64,000 bases of DNA from Tunicatimonas sp964551335 (GCA_964551335.1 CAZKCO010000030.1:1-64000), one strand, 5' to 3'. Counted from the stretch's first letter, positions 1 through 9,716 are shown. Translations and numbers: made by a program. The notes: generated by a model not told the origin, from the letters alone.

Positions 1-60
1 ACAGTATTCCAACTAAGAATTTAATAATCACTTTCTTCATTTAATGAGTGCCAACAAATT

Positions 61-126
61 GATAATGGCAATATCTCCGTTATCCGGCTGATATTGGCAG
101 GTAACGGAGACTGGTTGCCGTTATTT
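61..126. other. nested imperfect hairpin, possible structured RNA or DNA element
   Basis: Two stacked stems are visible. The outer arm 62-71 (ATAATGGCAA) pairs with 116-125 (TTGCCGTTAT), with one G-T wobble. The inner arm 75-85 (CTCCGTTATCC) pairs with 100-109 (GGTAACGGAG), with one bulged T. A competing pairing, 66-75 with 90-99, would give a pseudoknot-like alternative. No flanking gene explains it. The rest of 1-256 shows no gene. Confidence 0.4.
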
Positions 127-256
127 CTAATATAGCTCAGCCATTTTCTATTGGGGCAATCTTTTAAATTCTTGGTTCACGAATTCCGTATTTCTTAAGC
201 ACCCGACAAATAGTTGAATATAAGAACATTTTGCCATTCTGAGATTATTAATGTAT

Positions 257-712
257 TTACAAAGTAGGCTTCCTTAGAAAATTATCTTCATAACTACCCG
301 AAAAGTGCTTCTCGCCCTTTTGGCGAACTTTTTTCCGTACGATAATCGCCGATTCTAACGCATTCTCAGTCGAAACAGGTAGGAATCCGGGATTCATGCA
401 CCATTTCAGAACGCCCAAGAATCGCTGATCAAATAAATAATATCGGTAAAGTGTAATAAATACACTAATGCCGGAGTAACCAACTTTGAGCCCCTTTTCT
501 TGGCACAAAAGACCGATTAAATGTCTAATTTTCTCACTGAGTAATTTAATTCGACCGGTCGAAGGAGTTATTTCGGAAAAATAATTGTGATATGACCAGT
601 TATCAGTGAAAAGTACTCTAAGATAGCTTATATTTAACCGGTCGAATACTACCAATTCGGCTCGATAAATTCTATTCGGCCGGTCGATTGCTACTGATCC
701 GACGAGGGACAT
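257..712 (-). CDS. doubtful hypothetical protein, 151 aa
   Basis: An open frame with ATG start that matches no family I recognise. Its first 45 or so residues are encoded by a degenerate 42-bp DNA repeat, so they show a faint 14-residue periodicity (tyrosines at 16, 30 and 44). The rest is mixed hydrophobic and basic, with no signal peptide, membrane segment or known motif. It could be a real lineage-specific gene, a remnant of a decayed gene, or chance. The region is otherwise gene-poor and I favour a relic. Confidence 0.25.
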   Translation of the reverse strand: MSLVGSVAIDRPNRIYRAELVVFDRLNISYLRVLFTDNWSYHNYFSEITPSTGRIKLLSEKIRHLIGLLCQEKGLKVGYSGISVFITLYRYYLFDQRFLGVLKWCMNPGFLPVSTENALESAIIVRKKVRQKGEKHFSGSYEDNFLRKPTL

Positions 713-770
713 AGCATTTAACTGGTCATCTCCTACCTCCCCTGCTCAATAGATCGTATTCGCCCCTTCT
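550..770. repeat. degenerate 42-bp tandem repeat with CCGGTCGA core
   Basis: The core CCGGTCGA is exact at 555-562, 638-645 and 680-687. The last two are 42 bp apart and the first two 83 bp apart. The unit beginning at 722 (CTGGTC...CTAC) aligns with the 680 unit, and weaker copies fit near 596 and 764 at the same 42-bp step. The array covers the 5' end of the doubtful ORF and runs into the intergenic stretch after it. Confidence 0.45.
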
Positions 771-959
771 AATGCAGTTGCTTCGCCCGAATAGATTAGG
801 GAATACCAGTAAAGTGTAATTGCTCAGTTTCAATAAGCCGCTACTGAGCAGTCATCTGCTTTTGCTGATTTTCAATTAGTTTATGCTGATACAGCTTAGC
901 TTGTGCGCAGCTTTCAACCGCTTTCTATTACATGATGATAAATGAGAAGTAACGCATCA
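713..959. other. intergenic region with inverted repeat
   Basis: No gene is visible. It holds the decayed end of the 42-bp repeat and a perfect 7-bp inverted repeat, TGCTCAG 821-827 with CTGAGCA 844-850. This lies 3' of the minus-strand hydrolase gene and lacks a T-run, so it is not a convincing terminator. Confidence 0.3.
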
Positions 960-3185
960 TTAGTAAGAGCAAAACCCAATATCGTCTACAACCACTACCC
1001 CTGAGTTTGTCTGATCAAACACCAGGGAGATTTTGTGAAGCTGTTGTATATCAAATTCACGGTTGCTCACTGAAAATGCAGAGAGTGGAAGGTGGAACGT
1101 CTCGGGTTGTACTTCCCACTCGTTCCCAATCATATCTTTATCCAGAAAAGCCAGCTTTGTGAATCGGGTTTTGAGTCTCGGAGCAATAGGTTTTACATCA
1201 CTAAGCAGAAGCTGGACAATATGTCCCGATCGGTCGGTTAGAAGAATAGTCACATCCGGTACCTCTTCGTGCAGAAATTTCTCTTCAGCTTGTTCGCCCT
1301 CAGTTTTATTCAGCCACTTCAAATCTCCGGCAGCCATTGTGATTACTAAATTACCTAAAGTATCCATATTTATATCTAGCGAATCTGGTAAAACTACCGA
1401 GAAGCGGGCTAGTGAATCAGCATTGATAGCTTCCCCGTAGTTCCAACCCAGTATTACGGCATTATTCTCTTGACTGCCCTCATTGCGGGTGTTCAGGTTC
1501 TCTTCCCGCCAAACAGCCAGATTTTCGGTTTGGATACTAATTCCATTCCCCGCGGTAGTTAGATTAATATCTTCCTCAAAATCGGCTACTAGTTGGGTTT
1601 GACTGCTTTGAAAATGTGTGAGGTAGTAATTCTTTGGGAGCCAATCGCTAGTTACGGCCACGTTTTCAAACAAGGGTAGGTACTTTCTATCTTGATGAAG
1701 AGTTGCTTCGGCAAAGGCCGTAATAAAAACCTGAGCCGCTTGTCGCTGCTGCTCCCCCAACATCATGGGTGCAGTATTTAGCAACCAACCCATCGTTCCT
1801 CCGAAGTCTTTCCTACCCCAGGTACTATTAAACTGTCCGTGATTGGCCCGGTGCAGGTATACTCCGGCTTTAAAATTTTCACTGTCGGAACTAAAAATCA
1901 AGCGACGGTAGGGTCGCATCCCCCAAAAGCTAACCTCATCGGCATCGTAAGAACCCTGTAAGGACAGATAATTAATATCCTTCAGGTTGATTTGTCGGTG
2001 ATAACGGTAATCAGTAGGCGCCAGTGTCACCACTCCTTTTATCCCAAAATGAAAGTCGAAGGCCTCATTTGCATCATCAGGAAAATAGGGTAGATGGTTA
2101 AATGCAGCGGCAATAGAAACAGCTTCTCCCCCACGGGAATGCCCAATGAGCATGACTTGCTCCAGATTAGCTTTGCCCGCCAAATCATGACCGGGGGTTT
2201 GGTTCCAGCTTCGCCACTGCTCCAGATGCTTTAGCAGCAGCCATCCGCGCACCGGCATTTCTTTCCCGCGAAAATCTCCCGACCAATGCCCGTTGATAAA
2301 ATTCTCATCTACCGATACGGTAATAATACCCCGAGAAGCTAAAAGCTCACCTAAATACCCGTACCCATCATCCGAGTAATCAATCATACTATGGTTGCCA
2401 TGCACAATTAGTATAATGGGATATGGCCCGACACCTTCGGGCAGGTAAACTCTTCCGTTTAAAGGAAAATTCTTTACTCCGAATTTCCAGTAGTGCTCCC
2501 GCCACTTTTTCTTTTTCCCTTTCCATTCGGGCAACATTCGGGAGGCGTCCACAGTAGGAGTTTCGTATCTCACTCCCTCGGCATATTCACTCCGACGGTA
2601 ATCATCTCCACTGCCGTAGGTAAAAGTTGTTACCTTATATTGACCGGGAGAAGCAGGATTTTCTAACCCCAGACTACTTAGCTTCTCCACACTTGATGAA
2701 CTGAGGGGTGGTGGTAGTTCTTCTCCGAACGGGTCACTACCCTCCTGCTGAAGCCAAAATAGACTGCCCCCCAAAAATATCAGCGTAGCTACAATACCCA
2801 ACCAAGCCCACTTACACGTTGGGTAAATTGCCAATTCTCGGATGCTAAGGTAAAGCAGCACTGAAAACAAGATTGCTAACAGCGCGGCGGAATAATAAAC
2901 AAGATCGGGCCAGCGAAACGCCGTAAACTTCACCAACACCAAAGCCGCTACGGCGGCTAACCAAGCTGCATTAAATCTAAGCGGTAGCTTATTTATCATC
3001 TTCCCCAATAACCGGAAGAGAAAGTAAAACAGCAACGTTGCTCCAATACCTAAAGTAGCTCCAATGAGCATCATAAGTACAGGAGGAAGAAAGGTTTCAA
3101 AATAATAGCCCGCAATGCCCGACACAACCCCACATAAAGCGAGAAAAATAGGGAGAGGACTTCTTAAACGAAATCGTTGCTGCAT
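960..3185 (-). CDS. membrane-anchored alpha/beta hydrolase
   Basis: A 741-residue protein. About five membrane segments lie in the first 146 residues (roughly 11-29, 33-60, 72-90, 96-115, 126-145). They are followed by an alpha/beta hydrolase domain with an oxyanion HGNH stretch near 262, the nucleophile elbow GHSRGG with Ser350, acidic candidates Asp414/Asp416 and a likely catalytic His449 (RANHGQ). The C-terminal 250 residues look beta-rich and have no recognised motif. The elbow context resembles chlorophyllase/PET-hydrolase-like enzymes, so ester hydrolysis outside the cytoplasm or at the membrane is plausible. The substrate is unknown. The start is ATG. The gene stands alone, with 263 bp to its upstream neighbour. 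Confidence 0.8.
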   Translation of the reverse strand: MQQRFRLRSPLPIFLALCGVVSGIAGYYFETFLPPVLMMLIGATLGIGATLLFYFLFRLLGKMINKLPLRFNAAWLAAVAALVLVKFTAFRWPDLVYYSAALLAILFSVLLYLSIRELAIYPTCKWAWLGIVATLIFLGGSLFWLQQEGSDPFGEELPPPLSSSSVEKLSSLGLENPASPGQYKVTTFTYGSGDDYRRSEYAEGVRYETPTVDASRMLPEWKGKKKKWREHYWKFGVKNFPLNGRVYLPEGVGPYPIILIVHGNHSMIDYSDDGYGYLGELLASRGIITVSVDENFINGHWSGDFRGKEMPVRGWLLLKHLEQWRSWNQTPGHDLAGKANLEQVMLIGHSRGGEAVSIAAAFNHLPYFPDDANEAFDFHFGIKGVVTLAPTDYRYHRQINLKDINYLSLQGSYDADEVSFWGMRPYRRLIFSSDSENFKAGVYLHRANHGQFNSTWGRKDFGGTMGWLLNTAPMMLGEQQRQAAQVFITAFAEATLHQDRKYLPLFENVAVTSDWLPKNYYLTHFQSSQTQLVADFEEDINLTTAGNGISIQTENLAVWREENLNTRNEGSQENNAVILGWNYGEAINADSLARFSVVLPDSLDINMDTLGNLVITMAAGDLKWLNKTEGEQAEEKFLHEEVPDVTILLTDRSGHIVQLLLSDVKPIAPRLKTRFTKLAFLDKDMIGNEWEVQPETFHLPLSAFSVSNREFDIQQLHKISLVFDQTNSGVVVVDDIGFCSY

Positions 3186-3448
3186 GATAAGTAGTTGGAA
3201 ATAGTAGGCTAAATGATATTCGGTCCTCGACCGACAAAAAGATTGAGAGTGATTCTACAGTCGCGACAAATATATGTGATCTAACGCGTAAGCCTGCTTT
3301 TTTCCAAAATAATCTTTGGATATACCCGGACTTAAGCTGCTAAATCCCCTTGACCTTTAAGCTCGGTACTTTGTCAGCAGTCAATACGGAGTACATCCTC
3401 ACGACAACTATTCTCACCGCTTACTTTATGGATAGACAACCATTTTAG

Positions 3449-5098
3449 TCATTCGCGAAGCACCCGTACATCCTGAAACATGTAGGGATTGTCACTGAGC
3501 CTGAGGTCTTGACCGCTAGTGGTAGTCACATTCTTGAGAACTACCTCTTCAGTTTTCACGTACGGAAACTGCTCCTGATAAGTAGCGTCAGTCAGGTCCG
3601 GATTGAAATTGGTGAAAATGGCTGGTCCCTCGTAATCTTCCGGATGATTGGAATCGTCGATGTAGAGATTTTCAATGATAATTTTCTCGGGCATATAGCA
3701 GGTGTAGCCGAAATCGTGCTGACCGGAATACGACCCGCTAACCAAGCTAACCCGGCCCGGTCGGCCACCGTGAGGAACGAATTTACAGTCGCGAATAATA
3801 AATTCTCCCTGCCAGGTACTACCGTAATCGGATCGCAGATTCACAAGGCTTCTTCCCCGGATAGTGCTGTTTTCAACCGTAAGCGTACCGGTACCAATGG
3901 CATTGATTCCCATGTGTCCCAGGGTGGAGTTACGAATGGTAGCATTGGCCACCCCCATATGCGCGTCGAAGCGGGAGAAGGTACAATTATCGTACAATAG
4001 GTTTTTACAGTAATTAGAACCCAGAATCCCCCAGTAAGTGCGGTCATCAATGTCATTGGTCTGCCGGCAATTGATAAAGGAAACATTCAGGGCCCGGTTG
4101 ACCGAAAGATCGTAAGAGCCCATTGATACCGGTTTTCCGGCTGCACCGATGGTACGGTAAGTTTTGTGACCGGTCAGGAGGGTGTTTTGAACGGTAACGT
4201 AGGCGCAGTCGCGAATGTTGAGGAAGCCGCCGTAGGGTGCCCCCTGCTCCCCTTCGCCGGTGATGTGGTGTTCCAATCCATCAACTACTACGTTGGAACG
4301 CCGAATTGCAATGTTTCGACTGTAGTAAGTATACCGGGATTCTGCTTGATTAGCAATCGTGGTGAATCGGCCTCCGATAATTGTCAGAGTGTTCTCGTCT
4401 ACCGGAAGGGCAGTGATTTCAGTGATCTGGTTGAAGTCCCAAATAATGGGAGCATCCATATCCACCTGACCGTTTTTATCCACGACAAAAATATCGGTTT
4501 GCGGGGAACCGTTGTTTTGGTTCAGCCCGTAGCGAATGTAGCGCCTTACGGTAGAATCGGTTACCGTGACAATGCAGGTTCCCGGTAGGGAAGCATTTAT
4601 TTTTGCCTGGTTTCTTTTTAGCGAGGTGACACCCTCAAGGTGGAAAGGTTGCTGACTGGAACTGACCATAAAAACCGATGCATTGCGGTCCTCAACCTCG
4701 GTATCGTCAATAATAAATTCTGCGGTTCCAAAATCAGTATCGGTTCTAATAATGGCCGTACGGGCCTTTCCCCCGATGTAGTAGGTGGCACCTTCATTGG
4801 CTTTCACCGGCAGGTTTTGCTGATTGGCAAATGCGTGGGTAGCGGCAATAGCGTCTATATCATCGGCTTTTCCGTTACCCTTGGCCCCAAAGTCACGGTA
4901 GCTTACCGAACCGTTGGCCTGAAATTTTTGGACATCCTTTGAGGATACGTTTACTTGTAATTTTCCGTTTTTATCAGCTTTAACCCGGGTTTTTTTGTTG
5001 TGAATAGTGATTATCACCTCTTCTGATGGGTCTTGAGTTTGCGCCCGTGCCGGAAAGAAGATGATTAAAAAGCAAGAAAATAAGCATAGAATTTTCAT
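3449..5098 (-). CDS. secreted right-handed beta-helix protein, pectate-lyase-3-like
   Basis: A 549-residue protein with a clear signal peptide (MKILCLFSCFLIIFFPARAQ). A short basic/acidic segment is followed near 67-90 by YRDFGAKGNGKADDIDAI, the typical opening of pectate-lyase-3 superfamily beta-helix proteins. The middle and C-terminal parts hold repeated NVxxxNCxxxN-type rungs of a parallel beta-helix. Proteins of this fold bind or cleave extracellular polysaccharides. I cannot identify catalytic residues, so lyase, hydrolase or simple binding all remain possible. There is no C-terminal sorting domain, so it is probably periplasmic or exported by the Sec route only. It is monocistronic by spacing. 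Confidence 0.75.
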   Translation of the reverse strand: MKILCLFSCFLIIFFPARAQTQDPSEEVIITIHNKKTRVKADKNGKLQVNVSSKDVQKFQANGSVSYRDFGAKGNGKADDIDAIAATHAFANQQNLPVKANEGATYYIGGKARTAIIRTDTDFGTAEFIIDDTEVEDRNASVFMVSSSQQPFHLEGVTSLKRNQAKINASLPGTCIVTVTDSTVRRYIRYGLNQNNGSPQTDIFVVDKNGQVDMDAPIIWDFNQITEITALPVDENTLTIIGGRFTTIANQAESRYTYYSRNIAIRRSNVVVDGLEHHITGEGEQGAPYGGFLNIRDCAYVTVQNTLLTGHKTYRTIGAAGKPVSMGSYDLSVNRALNVSFINCRQTNDIDDRTYWGILGSNYCKNLLYDNCTFSRFDAHMGVANATIRNSTLGHMGINAIGTGTLTVENSTIRGRSLVNLRSDYGSTWQGEFIIRDCKFVPHGGRPGRVSLVSGSYSGQHDFGYTCYMPEKIIIENLYIDDSNHPEDYEGPAIFTNFNPDLTDATYQEQFPYVKTEEVVLKNVTTTSGQDLRLSDNPYMFQDVRVLRE

Positions 5099-5247
5099 CG
5101 TGATGGTTGTTGAATTGTAAGTATTGCATTAAAGCTCATCACAAACTGCCAATTTCCCACCATGAATGCAAAAAAACCTTGCAACGGATTGTTTTCTACT
5201 ATGACTTACTGTCCCTAAAAACTTAAGATTGTCAACAGATTACACCG

Positions 5248-5898
5248 TCAACTATTCTTAACGGCTTCCTCAATAGGAGTATCTCCCTGATTGAATTCTA
5301 CGATCTTGCCGATGGTATTATCGTGCTTAAGAACTTGAATTATAAGCGAAGCTACATCTTCGCGAGGTACGCTTTTGTTGGCAGCGGGATTATTAGTTGT
5401 CACTTTTCCGTTCCCAGCATCATCTAGCAGCTGCCCCGGACGCACAATGGTGTAGTCTAAGCCAGAAGATTTTAGGATACGGTCGGCGTAATGCTTAGCA
5501 ACGTAGTAGGGTTTCATTTCGGAATCACCCCAGGTGCTACGGTTGTCTGTGTTTAATGCACTTACGATTACAAATCGTTTTACTCCGGCTTTCTGAGCGG
5601 CATCCATTGCTTTCACCGCCCCGTCCAAATCAATCGCCAGGGTTTTGTCGTAGCCCGTTTTTCCACCCGAGCCCGCCGTGAAAACTATCGCGTCCATACC
5701 CGCCAGAGCATCGGCCAGTACGTCTATTGAATCTTCCAGGCTGATGACCTTGTAATCAACTCCTAATTTTTCAAAGAAGTCTTTCTGATCCTCACTTCTA
5801 AATAAAGCTACTGGCAAAAATTCAGTTTCACCAGTAAGTTTTTCAGTTAATAGTCGGCCGATCTTCCCACTTGCTCCTATAATCAATACCTTTTTCAT
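5248..5898 (-). CDS. NAD(P)-binding atypical short-chain dehydrogenase
   Basis: 216 residues. The N-terminus MKKVLIIGASGKIGRLL is a Rossmann GxxGxxG motif. VFTAGSGGKTGYD, FVIVSALNTDN and YYVAKHYADRILKSSGLDYTIVRPG match the atypical SDR group (YwnB/YhfK-like NAD(P)H-binding proteins), whose members often act on flavins, quinones or isoprenoid-type substrates or are only sensors. The length is normal for the family. The YxxxK pair is present as Y-V-A-K. It sits alone, with 74 bp to the aminotransferase gene upstream on the same strand. Substrate unknown. Confidence 0.8.
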   Translation of the reverse strand: MKKVLIIGASGKIGRLLTEKLTGETEFLPVALFRSEDQKDFFEKLGVDYKVISLEDSIDVLADALAGMDAIVFTAGSGGKTGYDKTLAIDLDGAVKAMDAAQKAGVKRFVIVSALNTDNRSTWGDSEMKPYYVAKHYADRILKSSGLDYTIVRPGQLLDDAGNGKVTTNNPAANKSVPREDVASLIIQVLKHDNTIGKIVEFNQGDTPIEEAVKNS

Positions 5899-5972
5899 AT
5901 TTCTCAGTTATCAGTATTTGTTTACCATAACTAATGAAACCGCCAGTCTTTTGTTTGTGAATATGATTCCGA

Positions 5973-7145
5973 TTAGATTTCTTCAATAATTTCCGCCGCT
6001 CGATCCATTTCTTCTAGCGTGTTAAAGTAGTGGGGTGATAAGCGGATGGTTCCGTCTATCCCTTTCTTTTCATAATCAATCACTCCCCACTCCCGGTTAC
6101 TGACGCTAAAAAAAACTTCCTTCTGGGATAATTTTTCTTTGAGAGTTAGCAACGAAATCCTTTCTTTTCGAAAAGTCAGAATATTGCACTTTCGGGAACC
6201 ACGGTCGTACTGTTGCACTCTCGGAATACGACTGAGATTTGCCCGCAGGCGCTCCATGAGTTGTTGATTATAGGTCTCGATACTCTCAATGCCGATCTCT
6301 TGGGCGTATTTGAAAGCTTCGGTCAATCCTACGAGCAAGGCATAAGGCTTTTCCCAGGTTTCAAAGCGCCGGGCGGTTTCCAATACTTGGTAATGGTTTT
6401 CGTCTTTCCAAATGGCTCCACCCCCATCTATCATCATAGGCGCGTAGCCTTCTTCCAGCATTCGGTCCGAAACAAACAGAAAACCAGTCCCCCTCGGCCC
6501 CCGAAGAAACTTTCTACCGGTAGCCGATAGAAAATCACACTTTATTGTGTTCACTCCTACATCAATTTGCCCTACCGATTGACAGGCATCCACCAGGTAA
6601 ATAATCCCTTGCTGTTGGCAGATTTCCCCCACGGCCTCTACATTTTGTACCAGCCCGGAATTGGTAGGTACGTGGGTGACGGCGACTAGTTTGGGGTGAT
6701 GAGTTTCTACCAACTGTTCAAAGTCAGCAATATCCAGATCCCCATTGGCGAGATTCCTCATTCGGACGACCTGAATCCCGAACCGTTTTTTCAAAGAAAT
6801 AAACTGTATGTGGTTGGAAGCGTAGTCATCATCCGTAGTAATAATTACATCGTTGGGGTTAAATTTGATGGATGAGAGGGCTTTGATGTAGGCATCGGTA
6901 GCGTCATGGGTAAAAGCAATATTATGAGCGTTCGCGCCTATCAGCTTAGCCGCCTGACGATAGAAGTCCTCAATTTCGTCCGCCTTAGAGTCAGCCAAAT
7001 AGTAGCCACCCACTTCCTGTTCTTCGCGTAGATAGTCGCTGATTTTTTGGGTTACTATTGCGGGCATCAAAGAAGAGCCGGCGCTGTTTAGAAAAATTTT
7101 ATTTCCGTAGTACGACAGATCGTTTCTTATCTGGATAATGTTCAT
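5973..7145 (-). CDS. class V aminotransferase (cysteine desulfurase / isopenicillin-N epimerase-like)
   Basis: A PLP fold-type I enzyme of about 390 residues. Visible features are FLNSAGSSLMP near the N-terminus, the cofactor-binding stretch YLVDACQSVGQ and the Schiff-base lysine in SATGRKFLRGPRGTGF (Lys212 from this start). The family includes cysteine desulfurases, kynureninases and isopenicillin-N epimerase. The RGPRGTGF context and lack of an obvious active-site Cys loop favour the epimerase/desulfurase-like branch, not IscS. The ATG at 7145 is preferred. A TTG six codons upstream (7163) would overlap the amidase stop by 8 bp. The tight spacing suggests translational coupling to the amidase in the same operon. 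Confidence 0.82.
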   Translation of the reverse strand: MNIIQIRNDLSYYGNKIFLNSAGSSLMPAIVTQKISDYLREEQEVGGYYLADSKADEIEDFYRQAAKLIGANAHNIAFTHDATDAYIKALSSIKFNPNDVIITTDDDYASNHIQFISLKKRFGIQVVRMRNLANGDLDIADFEQLVETHHPKLVAVTHVPTNSGLVQNVEAVGEICQQQGIIYLVDACQSVGQIDVGVNTIKCDFLSATGRKFLRGPRGTGFLFVSDRMLEEGYAPMMIDGGGAIWKDENHYQVLETARRFETWEKPYALLVGLTEAFKYAQEIGIESIETYNQQLMERLRANLSRIPRVQQYDRGSRKCNILTFRKERISLLTLKEKLSQKEVFFSVSNREWGVIDYEKKGIDGTIRLSPHYFNTLEEMDRAAEIIEEI

Positions 7146-7155
7146 ATTTCGTTTG

Positions 7156-8688
7156 CTAATCAATTGCTGCTGGTCTTCGGTGCTGGGTTCCCTGCTCGTA
7201 GGCGTAGGTAAGCTTAATCAATGTGCCCTCCGCGTACATTCTTCCTAAGAATTGCAGTCCGGCTGGTAGATTATTACTAATGAAGCCCATAGGAACGGTA
7301 AACGCAGGCTGGCCGGTATGGGGCGAAATGATCTGACTATTATCTCCCTTATATTCCTCGCTAAAAACATCGATTCTAGCCGGTTTATTATGCCAGGAGG
7401 GATAGACAATAGCGTCCAGTTGTAACGAATCCATTACCCCTTCAATCGCCTCCCGAAAAGCAATCCGCCTCACATCGGTATAGGCATCCAGACACTTTAT
7501 CTCCGGATCTTCCCAGCGGCCACTGTTTTCGGCTAAAGTTGCCAGCCGACTAGCGGCGTGCTCGGAATTGGTTCCCACCCGGATAATGTCCTCCAATGTT
7601 TTCATGGTATCACTCCGGACGTATTTTGCCAGGTAGGCTTCTACATCTTTTCTAAAATCAGCGCACCACTGGTTTTCTTTAAGACTATCAAAACCGGGGA
7701 TTACTACCGAGTCAATCACTTGTGCACCTAATGAGTCCATATCCTTGAGTGCTTGATTGAACAATTCAGCTATTTCGGGTTCGGGATCATAATCCCGAAT
7801 GCTTCTCAAGACTCCAATTCTAGCGCCTACCAATCCATCTTCAACCAGAAATTGGCGGTAGCTAGCTGGAATCTTGCCTTCGGAGTAATGGGTGATAGGA
7901 TCTTCCGGATCGTATCCGGAGATTGCTTCCAATACCTTAGTAGCATCTTCCACGGTTCGGCACATGGGTCCCCCTACATCGTTGCGGAAGTAGAGCGGGA
8001 CGATGGCACTGCGGCTGACCAGCCCCAAGGTCGTCCGAAAGCCGACTAGTGCGCAATGGGAAGATGGTCCGCGAATAGAGTTTCCGGTATCAGTGCCTAA
8101 ACCAATCACTCCCAAATTGGCAGCAATCGAAGCGGCCGTTCCCCCACTGGAACCGGCGGGAACATACTCTAGATTGTAGGGGTTGCGGGTAGTTCCGGCC
8201 GTAGAACTTTCACTATGCATGGGACTGAACGCCCATTCCGCCATATTTGATTTGGCGATAATAATGGCTCCAGCATCCACTAATTTCTGTATAATAAAGG
8301 CATCCGCCTCCGGCACATAGTCTTTCAGCGCTAAGGCTCCGGCGGTAGTGGGCAAGCCCTTAGTATTGATATTATCCTTGACAATCAGTGGAATTCCGTG
8401 AAGCGGCCGCAACACGTTGGTTCTTTGGTACTCCTCGTCTAACTCTATGGCTATTGCTAACGCATCCGGATTAATGATTGTCAGTGAGTTGATTTTGTTA
8501 TCAACTTGCTCAATTCTGGCTAGATAGGCTTCCACTAATTGCTGGCTGTTAAACTTTCCCGCTTCGTACGCTTGGTGGATTTCACTGACTGTCAGTTCAG
8601 TTAAGTCTATAGGTTGGGATGGCTCAGGTGATTGACATCCGAGAACTCCGATCACAAAAGCTAGTATAAAGGTCGGTAGTTGGTGCAT
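7156..8688 (-). CDS. amidase-signature-family lipoprotein amidase
   Basis: 510 residues. The lipoprotein signal has its lipobox ending at Cys18 (VIGVLGCQS), so the enzyme should be membrane-tethered in the envelope. The amidase signature Ser-Ser-Lys triad is visible: Lys104 in LIVKDNINTKG, the cis-Ser in PAGSSGGTAAS (180/181) and nucleophile Ser204 in GTDTGNSIRGP. Length fits the family. It would hydrolyse an amide to acid plus ammonia; the substrate is not evident. The next gene is only 10 bp downstream (or overlapping), and PurU is 99 bp upstream on the same strand, so this is likely part of the D-amino acid/amide cluster. Confidence 0.88.
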   Translation of the reverse strand: MHQLPTFILAFVIGVLGCQSPEPSQPIDLTELTVSEIHQAYEAGKFNSQQLVEAYLARIEQVDNKINSLTIINPDALAIAIELDEEYQRTNVLRPLHGIPLIVKDNINTKGLPTTAGALALKDYVPEADAFIIQKLVDAGAIIIAKSNMAEWAFSPMHSESSTAGTTRNPYNLEYVPAGSSGGTAASIAANLGVIGLGTDTGNSIRGPSSHCALVGFRTTLGLVSRSAIVPLYFRNDVGGPMCRTVEDATKVLEAISGYDPEDPITHYSEGKIPASYRQFLVEDGLVGARIGVLRSIRDYDPEPEIAELFNQALKDMDSLGAQVIDSVVIPGFDSLKENQWCADFRKDVEAYLAKYVRSDTMKTLEDIIRVGTNSEHAASRLATLAENSGRWEDPEIKCLDAYTDVRRIAFREAIEGVMDSLQLDAIVYPSWHNKPARIDVFSEEYKGDNSQIISPHTGQPAFTVPMGFISNNLPAGLQFLGRMYAEGTLIKLTYAYEQGTQHRRPAAID

Positions 8689-8787
8689 GCCTCAAATTAA
8701 CAGAAATACCATCAGTATGCCTTACAAAGAAACTTGCTTTCTTTTATTGCCCTTTCTTTTCTGATGAACAATTTCGGTTTAGCCCAA

Positions 8788-9657
8788 CTACTCCCCCGAT
8801 TCCGGAAAGATAATAGTTCGGTTGCCGGTAATGATAACTCGGTGCTCCAGATGGCTGCGAACGGCCCGAGTCAGCACCGTGCGTTCAATGTCGGCTCCGA
8901 TACTGGCTAAGGTTTTGGGAGAGTACGCATGTGAAACCCGTTGTACATCCTGCTCGATAATCGGGCCTTCGTCCAGGTCGTTGGTGGCGTAATGGGCGGT
9001 GGCCCCGATCATCTTCACCCCCCGTTCGTAGGCCCGCCGGTAAGGGTTCGCCCCTTTGAAGGCCGGTAAAAAAGCATGGTGGATATTGATGATCCTACCG
9101 GGATAATGACTAATAAAATCGGAGCTTAGTATTTGCATATAGCGAGCGAGCACTACCAGATCGATATGGTGGCGCTGAAGTAACTCCAGCATTTGCTGTT
9201 CCTGTTCTGCTTTATTACCATTTTTAATTGGCAAGCAATAATACGGCACCCGAAACTGATCAGCCAGGTACTCCATATCGGGATGGTTAGAGATAATCAG
9301 GGGGATGTTGGTTTGAATTTTTCCCTGGCTTTGGCGCTCCAGCAGATCGAACAGGCAGTGGCTGGTTTTTGATACCAGTATGGCAGTATTGGCTACATCT
9401 GATTGGTAGTGCACCGACCAGGTGAAGTTCAGCTTGTTCGCTAGCTCCTTGAACCGCTGAGAAAGCTCCTTACGGATAAGCAGTACCCCCTGCCCGTCCA
9501 GCTTAATTCGCATGAAGTACTGATGCTGAATTTCGTCGGTGAATTGCTGGCAGGAAAGAATATTATAATCAAGCTCGTAGAAAAAAGAACTGATCTTAGC
9601 GATAAGTCCCTTTTGGTCGGGACACTGAATAAGAAAGATGATGTCTGAGTCAGTCAT
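8788..9657 (-). CDS. purU: formyltetrahydrofolate deformylase
   Basis: 289 residues. An N-terminal ACT domain (about 6-85, beginning IIFLIQCPDQKGLIAKIS) is followed by a formyltransferase-fold catalytic domain from about 90. The catalytic triad of the family is visible as Asn191 and His193 in INIHHAFLPAFKGANPY and Asp229 in LDEGPII. It hydrolyses 10-formyl-THF to formate and THF, balancing one-carbon units for purine synthesis; in characterised enzymes the ACT domain senses Met/Gly. Length and both domains match PurU closely. It lies 59 bp downstream of the D-aminoacylase gene. That placement is unusual and may reflect formate or formyl handling by the same operon. Confidence 0.95.
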   Translation of the reverse strand: MTDSDIIFLIQCPDQKGLIAKISSFFYELDYNILSCQQFTDEIQHQYFMRIKLDGQGVLLIRKELSQRFKELANKLNFTWSVHYQSDVANTAILVSKTSHCLFDLLERQSQGKIQTNIPLIISNHPDMEYLADQFRVPYYCLPIKNGNKAEQEQQMLELLQRHHIDLVVLARYMQILSSDFISHYPGRIINIHHAFLPAFKGANPYRRAYERGVKMIGATAHYATNDLDEGPIIEQDVQRVSHAYSPKTLASIGADIERTVLTRAVRSHLEHRVIITGNRTIIFPESGE

Positions 9658-9716
9658 AGCTAAGTAAAGCTAGAGCACGTAATGAATGTTAGACTAAATG
9701 CAAAGCAGCTTCACAG

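Noticed and set aside
4166..4588. 140-aa frame antisense to the beta-helix protein
   Set aside because: It is a shadow of a well-supported coding frame, with no signal or motif of its own.
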